Shown here: one piece after another, positions 19,226 through 28,151 of the stretch | Position numbering within the stretch: position 1 is the stretch's first letter | Layout of the letters: each line of letters begins with the position of its first letter | NCBI RefSeq assembly: GCF_900116295.1 | Contig: NZ_FPAF01000003.1 | Span: forward strand, 1 to 64,000 | DNA: 64,000 bases | Direction of reading: 5' to 3' | DNA from: Bacillus sp. 103mf | Lineage (GTDB): Bacteria > Bacillota > Bacilli > Bacillales > Bacillaceae_G | Made by a program: the position numbers and the translations under genes | The notes under the pieces: model-generated | Database searches by the model: none | Seen by the model: only the letters and a program-made list of their open reading frames with translations | What the model was told of the DNA's origin: nothing

Positions 19226-19912
19226 ATGAGTTCACATAGCGTATATTCAAAAATTTGGAATGGAGTCTTATTATGCATTGTTCCTTTTTGTATCGCCTTT
19301 TGTATTTTTTCAATAGCAGTCATGTGTGTTGTATATGGGAAAGAAATTTATTACATAGAGATTGATATGTTAAATATTCCTGAAACAGCAAGTATGACAA
19401 AAGAAGTAATTATTCAAAATTATAATGCGCTTATTACTTATTTTTCTCCTTTTTATAATAAACCATTACATTTCCCAACTTTAGATATGTCCGAGAAGGG
19501 AAGAATTCATTTTGTTGATGTGAAAAATATTCTTGTTGCAATTCAATATGCTATGTATATAAGTATTTGTATCTCTTTTAGCGGGGGAGTCTATCTTATA
19601 CGGAAACAAAAAGAAAAGTTTTTGTTGTATGCAGGGGTTCTTACAATTGTATTTCCAATCGTACTCATACTCCCAATCGCAATCAATTTTGAAAAGAGTT
19701 TTGTATTTTTTCATAAACTTCTCTTCCAAAACGATTATTGGTTGTTTGATCCAGAGACTGATCCGATTATTCGTATGTTACCAGAGCAATTCTTTATGCA
19801 TGCTGCCTGTATCATTTTATTACTTATTTTGTTTGGGAGTGCTTGTTGTTATTTTCTATATCGTTTTTTTATGAAAAAGAGAGGATTGCATGTAGGAGGT
19901 TACAACAGCTAA
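19226..19912 (+). CDS. DUF1461 / TIGR01906-type integral membrane protein
   Basis: 228-aa membrane protein with four hydrophobic segments (about 14-36, 98-117, 127-147 and 190-212). A large external loop sits after the first one. The segment DYWLFDPETDPIIRMLPEQFF before the last helix is the most recognisable signature of the DUF1461 family. The function is unknown. It starts at ATG 19226 after GGGGAAG and is not found at this site in B. subtilis, where ypjB directly follows ypjA. Confidence 0.82.
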   Translation: MSSHSVYSKIWNGVLLCIVPFCIAFCIFSIAVMCVVYGKEIYYIEIDMLNIPETASMTKEVIIQNYNALITYFSPFYNKPLHFPTLDMSEKGRIHFVDVKNILVAIQYAMYISICISFSGGVYLIRKQKEKFLLYAGVLTIVFPIVLILPIAINFEKSFVFFHKLLFQNDYWLFDPETDPIIRMLPEQFFMHAACIILLLILFGSACCYFLYRFFMKKRGLHVGGYNS

Positions 19913-20006
19913 AATAAAATTACCAAAAATCGGTGGGGAATATTGTATATTAACTTTTATTTGATAACATAAACCTCTCACTTTAATCGGGATAGGTTCA
20001 AGGTCT

Positions 20007-20060
20007 ATTCTTGTCCACTAGTTCATATATTGAACTAGAAGCTATAGGGGGGACAAGAAT
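20007..20060 (+). promoter_or_regulatory. Nested hairpin covering the ypjB ribosome binding site and start
   Basis: The outer arms ATTCTTGTCC (20007-20016) and GGACAAGAAT (20051-20060) enclose an inner hairpin TAGTTCA / TGAACTA (20019-20025, 20031-20037). The right outer arm holds part of the ribosome binding site AGGGGGGA and the first two bases of the ypjB ATG. Folded in RNA, this would hide the start of translation. Confidence 0.5.
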
Positions 20061-20841
20061 GAAAAAAGTATTAGCTGGAATCATAGCGTTTATGTTTATA
20101 TTGTTTCCTATTCGGATATATGCAGCTACATGGAATGAGCTAAATGGATTATTAGATGACTCGCTCCTATTTGTAAAACAAGAAGAGTATGACAAAGCGA
20201 CGCAACTGTTAACATATTTTTCAAAGCAATTTTTAACGGTCAATCAAAAAAAGAAAATAGCACCGGAGCATATTCGCGTGATTTCTCTTGCTTATGATAG
20301 AGCATTACAATCATTAGAAGGACAAGGAACTGATAAACAAATTAAAATAGATGATGTGCTCGCACTTCGTCTTGTGTTAGATGCTGAAATATCAGAATAT
20401 CAGCCGCTTTGGATGGAACGGGAAGAAAATATAATGAGTACATTTGGAAAAATGGAAAATGCAATGCAAAAGGAAGAACATGATCGTTTTCAACAAGCAT
20501 TAAATGTATTTTTGCACGAATTTGATATTATTTATCCAAGTTTAATGCTTGCCTTACCGGAGGAACAGTTGCAACGTGTGAATTCTCATTTGTCGTATCT
20601 AGACGAATTTCGTCATATGATGATCCGAAATAAGAGCGGCCAAACACAAGTGAAGATTATAAAAGATGACATGAAGAAAATTTTTCGCACGGCGAAAAAG
20701 GATGAGATAGATTCTTCGCTTATATGGTTTATGACTGTAACAGGAGGTATTATTATTTTTACATTAACGTATGTTGGTTGGAGAAAATATAAAGGAGAAA
20801 AAGAGAAACAAAAAAGTACACTGCATTCAAAAAATAGATAA
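20059..20841 (+). CDS. ypjB: Sporulation protein YpjB
   Basis: 260-aa protein of the YpjB sporulation family. A cleavable-looking signal segment (residues 1-25, ending AYAATW after RI) leads to a helical extracytoplasmic domain of about 200 residues, and one C-terminal membrane helix (about 221-240) is followed by a short basic tail. Length is near B. subtilis YpjB (264 aa). ATG 20059 has a strong AGGGGGGA site, which is however buried in an inverted repeat. In B. subtilis the gene is under sporulation control. Confidence 0.88.
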   Translation: MKKVLAGIIAFMFILFPIRIYAATWNELNGLLDDSLLFVKQEEYDKATQLLTYFSKQFLTVNQKKKIAPEHIRVISLAYDRALQSLEGQGTDKQIKIDDVLALRLVLDAEISEYQPLWMEREENIMSTFGKMENAMQKEEHDRFQQALNVFLHEFDIIYPSLMLALPEEQLQRVNSHLSYLDEFRHMMIRNKSGQTQVKIIKDDMKKIFRTAKKDEIDSSLIWFMTVTGGIIIFTLTYVGWRKYKGEKEKQKSTLHSKNR

Positions 20842-20961
20842 GTTTGTTTTCAAACGAAGTGAAATATAGAAACGATGTTGTAAGGTTTCTTTGTTGACAA
20901 TGTTATGGGAAGAAAATAGAATGGTTATTACTATACAACAAAATTTTATGGGAGGTTCATG

Positions 20962-21645
20962 ATGGGTTTTTACTTGATTTACTTTGCTATCATCATGATC
21001 ATACCGATGTATGCACAATCTAGAGTACGCAGCGCATATAGTAAATACTCACAAGTGTATTCAACTTCTGGTATGACCGGAGCGGAAGTGGCTCGTAAGA
21101 TTTTAGATGAGAATGGTTTGTACAATGTAGCGGTAGAAGAAACGCCAGGGCATTTATCGGACCACTATGACCCAAGATCGAAAACAGTTCGTTTATCGAC
21201 GAACAACTATTATAGTCATTCTGTTGCTGGTACAGCGGTAGCTGCACACGAAGTTGGGCATGCGATTCAAGATGCAAAAGATTATAACTTTATGCGTTTC
21301 CGTCATGCACTTGTTCCTGTCGCAAATTTTGGCTCAAACATGTCGTGGGTTTTTATTATGATTGGTATGTTTGCGCATATGGCAAATTTGTTGTTATTAG
21401 GAATTATTTTGATAGCAGGCGGGGTATTATTCCAGCTTGTTACATTACCAGTTGAATTTGATGCATCAAAACGGGCAATGAAGCAAATTGAAGCGCTTGG
21501 TATTGTAACAACGGACGAATATGGTCAAGCTCGTAAAGTATTAAATGCAGCAGCTCTTACGTATGTCGCAGCAGCGGCCGTTGCAGTATTTGAACTGCTT
21601 CGTCTTGTATTAATTTATACAGGAATGCAACGTAATGATGATTAA
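20962..21645 (+). CDS. YugP-type membrane zinc metallopeptidase
   Basis: 227-aa protein of the Zn_peptidase_2 (YugP) family. The catalytic motif HEVGHAIQ is near residue 94. There is an N-terminal hydrophobic stretch, a central pair of helices (about 128-160) and a C-terminal helix. The substrate is unknown. ATG 20962 is preferred to ATG 20959 because of the distance to GGGAGG. Its own terminator follows. Confidence 0.9.
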   Translation: MGFYLIYFAIIMIIPMYAQSRVRSAYSKYSQVYSTSGMTGAEVARKILDENGLYNVAVEETPGHLSDHYDPRSKTVRLSTNNYYSHSVAGTAVAAHEVGHAIQDAKDYNFMRFRHALVPVANFGSNMSWVFIMIGMFAHMANLLLLGIILIAGGVLFQLVTLPVEFDASKRAMKQIEALGIVTTDEYGQARKVLNAAALTYVAAAAVAVFELLRLVLIYTGMQRNDD

Positions 21646-21672
21646 AGGCTATCGAATTTGATAGCCTTTTTA
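21644..21672 (+). terminator. Intrinsic terminator after the YugP-type peptidase
   Basis: AAAGGCTATC pairs perfectly with GATAGCCTTT, followed by TTTATTTT. Confidence 0.9.
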
Positions 21673-21742
21673 TTTTGTATTTTTGTTTTCATGATTATAA
21701 CAGGATAAAAGATGAAAGTATAACATGAAAGAGGTGATAAAC

Positions 21743-22375
21743 ATGAAATATCCAGAGCTATTAGTAAAGCAAGCGAGAGAGCGAATGTCTCCCTATCCTG
21801 TTGAAGGCTTTGTATATGGACAGGGGCCACAAAATCCAAAAATGATGCTTGTGGGAGAAGCACCGGGCGAAACAGAAATTTATAACGGGATACCTTTTAG
21901 CGGAAGAGCTGGTAAGCAGCTTATGGATTTTTTAAAACGGATTGGTGTAACAAGAGAAGAAGTATACATTACGAGTGCAGTGCGTAGCCGGCCATATAAA
22001 TGGGGGGAGAAACGAGAACGGAACGGAGAAATCGTGAAGCGTAAATATAATCGTACGCCAAATCAGCAGGAAATACTTGCTCATGCTTCGATTTTAGATT
22101 ACGAAATTGAGCATATTTATGCACCTATTATTGTTACACTAGGAAACATTGCACTGAAACGTTTAGCTGGTTCAGACAAAAAGGTGTCAGAGATGCATGG
22201 TCAAATATTTACGCAACCTGTTCGGCGACTAGCAGATCCTAATAGCACAACCTATACGTGGACAGAGAAAACCTATACAATTTTCCCGACATTTCACCCC
22301 GCTTCCATTTTTTATAATCGCAGTTTATTGGATTTGATTTATGAGGATTTAGAAAAGTTGAGGGAGCATATTTAG
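21743..22375 (+). CDS. Uracil-DNA glycosylase superfamily protein (family 4-like, no cysteines)
   Basis: 210-aa UDG-superfamily protein. Motif 1 reads GEAPGETE, the substrate loop continues PFSGRAGKQL, and motif 2 is HPASI near the C-terminus. Family 4 enzymes remove uracil from DNA and usually bind a 4Fe-4S cluster through four cysteines. This protein has no cysteine at all: the expected KCRPP segment is RSRPY. It must therefore be a cluster-free relative. ATG 21743 is chosen since GAGGTGATAAAC precedes it. Enzyme activity is likely but not shown. Confidence 0.85.
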   Translation: MKYPELLVKQARERMSPYPVEGFVYGQGPQNPKMMLVGEAPGETEIYNGIPFSGRAGKQLMDFLKRIGVTREEVYITSAVRSRPYKWGEKRERNGEIVKRKYNRTPNQQEILAHASILDYEIEHIYAPIIVTLGNIALKRLAGSDKKVSEMHGQIFTQPVRRLADPNSTTYTWTEKTYTIFPTFHPASIFYNRSLLDLIYEDLEKLREHI

Positions 22376-22390
22376 TTTGATTTTTCGATA

Positions 22391-22531
22391 TCTAAGTCGC
22401 TGCTATCGAAATACAATAGAATTTACATTCATTTTCTCCTTTTTTTAAAACATGGCATGTGGCAGGAAAAGGCTCTAGCCGCTTCTATGCACGGCCAGAT
22501 GCTCTCTCCCCCTAAAAAGAGAGGGGGTGTG
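22391..22531 (+). repeat. Composite intergenic repeat, copy 3 (tail module only)
   Basis: Matches the variable tail of copies 1 and 2 (TAAGTCGCTG at the left, GCATGTGGCAGGAAAAGG and CCGCTTCTATGCACGGCCAGATGCTC to the right) but lacks the 123-bp head. It ends in a CCCCCT / AGGGGG hairpin. Confidence 0.78.
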
Positions 22532-22596
22532 TTGGTTTTTTTATTGGCATTTATATGTTAAGTTGCCTTCTTTATAGTTATTCTATTGTTTCATAA

Positions 22597-23379
22597 TCAA
22601 ATATTATTGTTTTCTTTCTTTTCTTGTAAGTTTAGGATTTTTTTGGAATGTGGTATGTTGACATGCCTTGAAGCCATGGATTGTCTTCTTTGTTTTCTTG
22701 TAAGTTTAGGTTTCTTTTGAGGATGTACTATTTTTGAATGTCCTGAAGTAATGAATTGTTTTTTGAAATCAAAATAAAAATACAAATGTGTACTTAGAGC
22801 CAGGAAAACAATTGAAATAAATGAAAGGATAATGATCAGCACGATCGCCATAGATTTTTGGCTTAAAAAACCAATACTAACTTGACCGATAATATAGCCT
22901 AAACTTGAAAAGAGTACTATTTTAGGAACTTTTACATCTTCATCAGTTATTCTCCTTAAGCGGGCTGTAGAATATTTAATCCAGAATAACTCGGATTTAT
23001 AAACAACTAAACCATATGCTATCAGCGATAGGATGAAAAATAAAGGTGATTCTAGTTCTACGAATTCGTAAGCTAATTTTTGAACAGCTATAAAGCTGCA
23101 CAATGAAATACTAGATGCAACAAATCCGGAATATAGTAAATGTTGCAATTGAGGCTGCCGAGGCTTATAAAACAAAATCCAAATTCCCCATAGATTACAT
23201 ATTACATAAAACGGAAGAGCCGTGTAAGAGTATATACTGTACGGCGGAAATATGAATAGAATGATGAGTAGCAAAAAATTCATAAAAAACCATACGAAGG
23301 CCCCGATAATATTTCTTATATCATATGGTATCAATATTCGTATACAATCATCTATGTTGTTGCCGTTATATTTGTCCAT
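22597..23379 (-). CDS. Unknown multi-pass membrane protein with basic tail (paralogue 1)
   Basis: 260-aa protein that I do not recognise. About six hydrophobic segments fill residues 20-205; the last 50 residues are soluble and strongly basic (QKKPKLTRKQRRQS and HSKKILNLQEKK). It clearly resembles the next minus-strand gene (shared features: K-Y-x-G near the N-terminus, NIWG/NLWGIW, FYKP, YIIGQ, SLSQ/FLSQ, LYFYFD), so the two are tandem paralogues. The start at 23379 is taken as MDKYNG behind AGGTG. The basic tail exists only in this copy and includes a DNA direct repeat (TTTCTTGTAAGTTTAGG near 22619 and 22694). Confidence 0.75.
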   Translation of the reverse strand: MDKYNGNNIDDCIRILIPYDIRNIIGAFVWFFMNFLLLIILFIFPPYSIYSYTALPFYVICNLWGIWILFYKPRQPQLQHLLYSGFVASSISLCSFIAVQKLAYEFVELESPLFFILSLIAYGLVVYKSELFWIKYSTARLRRITDEDVKVPKIVLFSSLGYIIGQVSIGFLSQKSMAIVLIIILSFISIVFLALSTHLYFYFDFKKQFITSGHSKIVHPQKKPKLTRKQRRQSMASRHVNIPHSKKILNLQEKKENNNI

Positions 23380-23411
23380 TATGCACCTCATGAAAAATTA
23401 AAAGATTTTAT

Positions 23412-23561
23412 CTAATTCTTATCCACTTCTTCATCTAACCAGTTTGCCAATAACCCTTTCCAAAACAGATTTTCCTTCGGTGTGAGAGAAATGAAATTTG
23501 CAAGCCTCAATACTAGACTCAGCTTATGAAAAAGGCTGAGTCTTCTGACAAATGGAGTCAT
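23412..23561 (-). other. Possible 49-codon small ORF or gene remnant in a structured spacer
   Basis: A short open frame that starts at ATG (minus strand, 23561) and stops at 23412. Its C-terminal half, TPKENLFWKGLLANWLDEE, has protein-like composition. No ribosome binding site precedes the ATG, so it may be the end of a decayed gene and not a working one. The frame lies inside a nested inverted repeat (23474-23605). No family recognised. Confidence 0.3.
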
Positions 23562-23605
23562 CGATAATGGCTAACTATGGGTTGGCGCTTTTATTCTACC
23601 GAAGG
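23474..23605. repeat. Nested inverted repeat between the two membrane paralogues
   Basis: The outer arms are CCTTCGGT (23474-23481) and ACCGAAGG (23598-23605); an inner hairpin is GACTCAGC (23516-23523) with GCTGAGTC (23535-23542). The size of 132 bp and the inverted ends suggest a small non-autonomous element or a structured RNA. Confidence 0.45.
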
Positions 23606-23670
23606 GATTTGTTTATCTCTCTTTTTATACACTTTTTCATTTGCAAATATGTGTAAGGGATTTTGCTCAA

Positions 23671-24327
23671 CTCAAGTTAAGAATTAAAGGAATCTAACTT
23701 GTTTTGTTGCTTTTTTAGGTCAAAATAAAAATAAAGATATACACCATATATACCAAACACAACAGCCAGGAAAGAAAAGACTAAAATTAAGAGGATTGCT
23801 AAACCATTTTGCGATAATGAACCTATACATATCTGTCCAATAATATATCCTAGTCCTGAAAAATAAACAATTGGAGAAATTTTTATGTTGTTTGTTTCCT
23901 CATTGTTTAATCGTCTTAAAAAACTTGTTATCCCAAGAGAGATTAGTTTATAAATTGTAAAAATGTAAAGCGAAAAAGTAACAATAAAAAAAAGTGGTGT
24001 TTCAATCTTAATAAAAGTATAAGCAAACTTTTGAATCACTATAAAACTTCCGAAAGAAAAAGTTGCTCCCATGAATCCATTATATAATATATGTACTAAT
24101 CTTAACTCATGTGGTTTATAAAAAAATAACCAAATACCCCATATATTAGATATCAAAAGAAAAGGTAAAATTACATATAAATATATGGTAAAGGTCGGAG
24201 GAAATAAAAATGGTGTTAAGATCATAAAGTTAATAACAACCCACACCATAATGACACTTGATCTAACACTAAAGGGCATCAATGTTTGAATAATTTGTTC
24301 TGTGCTTTTTCCGTGATATTTTTCCAT
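23671..24327 (-). CDS. Unknown multi-pass membrane protein (paralogue 2)
   Basis: A 216-aa unrecognised membrane protein with about six hydrophobic segments, homologous along its whole length to the gene at 22597-23379. The coding sequence ends near 23677 and this entry allows for the few bases around the stop. It starts at 24327 (MEKYHGKS) behind GGGAG; an ATG six bases upstream overlaps that site. It lacks the basic C-terminal tail of its neighbour and ends soon after LYFYFDLKKQQ. Base composition is more AT-rich than in the flanking core genes, which fits an accessory origin. Confidence 0.72.
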
Positions 24328-24333
24328 ATTCAT

Positions 24334-24680
24334 CTCCCAAGAAAATTAAAAGATTTTATTTAATATAATTTCGATTCCAGATTTAATTCGACCTTTTACC
24401 GAATCCTGTTTGCTATCATGATTCCAATCATTGTTTCATGATTAACATACTAGTTAATACATATATTTCTTTACTTGATAACATAAGAGTCTCAGTAGTC
24501 AAATAGTCCCACTCCCTAACTTAATATATAATCTCTAGGAAATATAATACAATAAAAAAATAGTTCAATATAGTAATAATTAGTTTTTGAAGTCATAAGA
24601 ATTCTAAAAGTACGACGGGTAAAGTAACTCAATGAAGGCTTTTTAGGATAACAAAAAACAAAATTTTTCTTTTAAAATTC
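24334..24680. other. Intergenic region without recognisable gene
   Basis: About 350 bp of AT-rich DNA between the membrane paralogue and ypjC. Stop codons are dense in all frames and no repeat family of this window is present. It should hold the promoter of the minus-strand paralogue. Confidence 0.5.
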
Positions 24681-24728
24681 AAAAAGACAAGAAGAGCTCT
24701 CATATTCGAAAGCTTTTCTTGTCTTTTG
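24681..24728 (-). terminator. Terminator after ypjC (minus strand)
   Basis: AAAAGACAAGAA and TTCTTGTCTTTT form a 12-bp stem around a 20-base loop. Both flanks are T-rich in the matching direction, so it may stop transcription from both sides. Confidence 0.75.
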
Positions 24729-24766
24729 TTTAGAAAAAAATGAGTGATTTCGAAGAATCTTCTTCA

Positions 24767-25648
24767 TTAATTATGTAACGGGTTTTTATTCTCATCCAGC
24801 GTAAATCCTTCACCAACTACGTCATGTACGTCACTTACTGCAACGAAAGCATGAGGATCAACAGATGTAATAATACTTTTCAGTTTTACAATTTCATTTT
24901 TTGCAACCACGCAATATAAAACGTGTCGTTCCATTTTTGTATATGTACCGATTCCTTTTAAGAAAGTTGCTCCGCGGTCCATCTCTGATAAAATTTTTTC
25001 GGCAATTTCATCATTTTTCTCAGATATAATTGTTGCTCCTTTTGCAGCGTAGGCTCCTTCTTGCATAAAATCAATGACTTTTGCACCGATAAAGACAGCA
25101 ACTAATGTATACATTCCTTCTCGGTATGATAAATATGTAAGGATTGATAAGATAATGACAACGGCATCAAACATAAACATCGTTTTTCCCATACTCCAGC
25201 CGATATATTTATGTGCTAACCGTGCAATAATATCAACACCACCTGTTGTGCCGCCATACTTGAAAATAATCCCTAATCCAACCCCGATAAATAAACCAGC
25301 AAACAAAGCGGCAAGTGTCATATCATTTTGTAAGTTTAAATGTAAATTTAACGCATCATAACGCTGGAAAACCCAAAGAAATAATGAAACACTAAATGTC
25401 CCAATTAATGTGTACAAAAATGTTGCACGACCGAGCATTTTCCAACCGATAAAAAAGATTGGTATATTTAAGAGTAAGTTTGTATAGGAAGGATCCAGTG
25501 AAAATAGAAAGTAAAGCAGCAATGTAATCCCAGTAAAACCGCCTTCTGCTAAATGGTTTTCAATATTAATATTGACGATGCCAAATGAGAAAATAGCAGA
25601 ACCAACTAGAATGAAAAGAATGTTTTTCATTTTTAAATTTAATTTCAT
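24767..25648 (-). CDS. ypjC: YpjC, YitT-family membrane protein (DUF161 + DUF2179)
   Basis: 293-aa protein of the YitT family. The first 200 residues hold five or six hydrophobic segments with the conserved AEGGFTGITLLLY and GGTTGGVDIIARL motifs; the C-terminal 90 residues are the soluble DUF2179 domain (GATFLKGIGTYTKMERHVLYCVV). Transport role and substrate are unknown. The start at 25648 is behind TAGGGGGA; the upstream extension seen as an open frame has no such site. It is in the ypjC position next to ypjD, but transcribed away from it. Confidence 0.9.
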   Translation of the reverse strand: MKLNLKMKNILFILVGSAIFSFGIVNINIENHLAEGGFTGITLLLYFLFSLDPSYTNLLLNIPIFFIGWKMLGRATFLYTLIGTFSVSLFLWVFQRYDALNLHLNLQNDMTLAALFAGLFIGVGLGIIFKYGGTTGGVDIIARLAHKYIGWSMGKTMFMFDAVVIILSILTYLSYREGMYTLVAVFIGAKVIDFMQEGAYAAKGATIISEKNDEIAEKILSEMDRGATFLKGIGTYTKMERHVLYCVVAKNEIVKLKSIITSVDPHAFVAVSDVHDVVGEGFTLDENKNPLHN

Positions 25649-25884
25649 GCGAATCCCCCTAGTATGTAGTAATGATCTTAGCTTGTTCTTATGGATAGTA
25701 TACGTAATATATAGAAAAATTGGCAAGAAAACTTCACACATAGTAAGCATGGAGAAAGAGGGAATCGTCCTTTCAAAGTCAGAAGGGAATCAGTATCCTC
25801 AAAAATGCGATAAATAAGCGATAACATTTGTCAAATCGTTATGAATTGGCTAACATGATAATGGAAGGATTAGAGGTGAATAAC

Positions 25885-26229
25885 ATGGAACAAAAAACAA
25901 TGAAAGATATGCAAAAGGAAGTAGATGCATATATTGGTCAATTTAAAGAAGGATACTTTAGTCCGCTGGCGATGCTAGCTCGTTTGACAGAAGAGATGGG
26001 AGAGCTTGCGAGAGAAATTAATCATTATTATGGTGAAAAGCCAAAGAAAAGCACAGAAAAAGAGCGTACAATTGAAGAAGAGCTTGGCGATGTGTTATTT
26101 GTGATGATTTGCATGGCAAATAGTTTAAACATTGATTTAGAAACGGCTCATAATATAGTTATGGAAAAGTTTAATACGCGTGATAAAGATCGCTGGACGC
26201 GTAAAGAAGAGGGAGAGAAAGAGAAATGA
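25885..26229 (+). CDS. ypjD: MazG-type nucleotide pyrophosphohydrolase YpjD
   Basis: 114-aa all-helical protein of the MazG/dUTPase-like superfamily. The metal-binding residues sit in [10 protein letters not shown] (near residue 37) and [15 protein letters not shown] (near 69). It probably hydrolyses non-canonical or excess nucleoside triphosphates. ATG 25885 is behind GAGGTGA; the upstream in-frame ATG has no site. Its end overlaps dapB by 4 bp (ATGA), starting a compact seven-gene run up to birA. Confidence 0.92.
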   Translation: MEQKTMKDMQKEVDAYIGQFKEGYFSPLAMLARLTEEMGELAREINHYYGEKPKKSTEKERTIEEELGDVLFVMICMANSLNIDLETAHNIVMEKFNTRDKDRWTRKEEGEKEK

Positions 26230-27026
26230 AAGAGATTAAAGTAATTATTGCAGGGCCAAGAGGACGTATGGGACAAGAGGCGGTACTTCTTATGGAAAGA
26301 ACACCGCATTTCAATTTAGTTGCTGCTGTTGATTATAAACATGGTGGAAAGAAAATTTCTGATATTGCTGGATTACCTAACATAGATGCTCCAATTTATA
26401 CAGATTTACATACTTGTTTAGATGAAGTAGAAGCCGATGTTTTACTAGATTTAACAACACCGGAAATTGGAAAAAAACATGTAACACTTGCAGTAGAGCG
26501 AGGCATTCGTTCTGTTATCGGAACAACAGGTTTTACAGAAGAAGAATTACAACATTTAACAGAAAATGCAAAAGAAAAACAAGTTGGTACGATCATTGCG
26601 CCAAACTTTGCAGTTGGAGCTGTTTTAATGATGAAATTCTCGCAAATGGCAGCGAAATATTTCCAAGATGTTGAGGTTATTGAATTACATCACGACCAAA
26701 AATTAGATGCTCCGTCTGGCACAGCTGTGAAAACAGTGGATTTAATTCGTCAAAATCGTGAGCCAAAACAGCAAGGGCATCCAAATGAAACAGAACAACT
26801 AGAAGGTGCACGCGGTGCAAATGTTGATGGTATCCATATTCATAGCGTACGTTTACCAGGATTAATTGCGCATCAAGAAGTACTATTTGGCGGAGATGGA
26901 CAAATGTTAACAATTCGCCATGATTCCTTTAACCGTGCATCATTTATGTCAGGAGTAAAACTTTCTATTGAAACAGTGATGAACTTAGATCATCTTGTAT
27001 ATGGTTTAGAAAATATTATTGACTAA
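26226..27026 (+). CDS. dapB: 4-hydroxy-tetrahydrodipicolinate reductase
   Basis: 266-aa NAD(P)H-dependent reductase of the lysine/diaminopimelate pathway. It also feeds dipicolinate synthesis in sporulation. The nucleotide-binding motif GPRGRMGQE is at residues 9-17 and the catalytic-site segment [15 protein letters not shown] near 155. It is translationally coupled to ypjD. Confidence 0.97.
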   Translation: MKEIKVIIAGPRGRMGQEAVLLMERTPHFNLVAAVDYKHGGKKISDIAGLPNIDAPIYTDLHTCLDEVEADVLLDLTTPEIGKKHVTLAVERGIRSVIGTTGFTEEELQHLTENAKEKQVGTIIAPNFAVGAVLMMKFSQMAAKYFQDVEVIELHHDQKLDAPSGTAVKTVDLIRQNREPKQQGHPNETEQLEGARGANVDGIHIHSVRLPGLIAHQEVLFGGDGQMLTIRHDSFNRASFMSGVKLSIETVMNLDHLVYGLENIID

Positions 27027-27040
27027 AGGAGAAAGTGAAG

Positions 27041-27436
27041 ATGAAGATTGCCTTAATTGCCCATGATAAAAAGAAAAATGATATGGTCTCGTTTACGTAT
27101 GCCTACCAGCCTATTTTAGAGAAACATATGTTGTTTGCAACAGGAACGACAGGTCTTCGAATTATGGAGGCGACAGGTATGTCTGTGACAAGATATCAAT
27201 CCGGTCCGCTTGGTGGAGATCAAGAAATTGGTGCAATGATTGCAAAAAACGATTTAGACATGGTGATCTTCTTCCGTGATCCATTGACATCACAACCGCA
27301 TGAACCCGATGTAAATGCACTTCTTCGCTTGTGTGATGTATACTCCATTCCACTTGCTACGAATATGGCAAGTGCGGAGCTTTTAATGCATGCATTAGAG
27401 CGAGGCGATTTAGATTATCGAAAGCTACGAAAATGA
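27041..27436 (+). CDS. mgsA: Methylglyoxal synthase
   Basis: 131-aa enzyme that converts dihydroxyacetone phosphate to methylglyoxal, a glycolytic bypass. The motifs GTTGLRI near residue 35, [12 protein letters not shown] near 55 and [14 protein letters not shown] near 80 are typical. ATG 27041 lies at a suitable distance from AAAGGAG; GTG 27035 is an alternative. B. subtilis MgsA is 137 aa, so the C-terminus is a little shorter. Confidence 0.96.
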   Translation: MKIALIAHDKKKNDMVSFTYAYQPILEKHMLFATGTTGLRIMEATGMSVTRYQSGPLGGDQEIGAMIAKNDLDMVIFFRDPLTSQPHEPDVNALLRLCDVYSIPLATNMASAELLMHALERGDLDYRKLRK

Positions 27437-27446
27437 GGGGAATAAC

Positions 27447-28151
27447 ATGAACGGATTACATATATTAGCTTTTGGTGCCCATGCCGATGACGTTGAAATC
27501 GGCATGGCAGGTACGATTGTAAAATATACGAAACAAGGGTATGAAGTTGGAATTTGTGATTTAACAGAGGCGGATCTTTCTTCTAACGGAACAGTGGAGC
27601 TTAGAAAACAAGAAGCGATAGAAGCAGCTCGCATACTTGGTGTACAGAAGCGTATGAACCTAGCGATACCAGATCGAGGCCTTTATATGAAGGAAGAGTA
27701 TATTCAAGAGATTGTGAAGATCATCCGTACATATAAACCGCAGCTTGTGTTCGTACCATTTTATGAAGATCGTCATCCGGATCATGCAAACTGTGCAAAA
27801 CTTGTAGAAGAAGCTATATTTTCAGCAGGAATTCGTAAATATATGCCGGAAATTGCGCCGCATCGGGTACAATCACTCTATTTCTACATGATTAATGGTT
27901 TTCATAAACCGGATTTTTGTATCGATACTAGTTCTTATATTTCTGATAAGATTGCTGCGCTAGAAGCGTATGAAAGTCAGTTTACAAAAGGACCGGACGG
28001 TGTGATTACTCCGTTGACGGAAGGATATGTAGAGACAGTTGTAGCACGGGAGAAAATGTTTGGAAAAGAAGTTGGCGTGAAGTATGCAGAAGGGTTTATG
28101 AGCAAAAGACCAATTCTATTAGATGAAGATTTAATAGGGGGAGAAAAATGA
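27447..28151 (+). CDS. bshB1: Bacillithiol biosynthesis deacetylase BshB1
   Basis: 234-aa zinc deacetylase of the PIG-L/LmbE family that removes the acetyl group from GlcNAc-malate, the second step of bacillithiol synthesis. The motif AHADDVEIG (residues 11-19) and the later DRHPDHANC supply the zinc ligands and the general base. It overlaps bshA, the preceding enzyme of the pathway, by 4 bp. Confidence 0.96.
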   Translation: MNGLHILAFGAHADDVEIGMAGTIVKYTKQGYEVGICDLTEADLSSNGTVELRKQEAIEAARILGVQKRMNLAIPDRGLYMKEEYIQEIVKIIRTYKPQLVFVPFYEDRHPDHANCAKLVEEAIFSAGIRKYMPEIAPHRVQSLYFYMINGFHKPDFCIDTSSYISDKIAALEAYESQFTKGPDGVITPLTEGYVETVVAREKMFGKEVGVKYAEGFMSKRPILLDEDLIGGEK

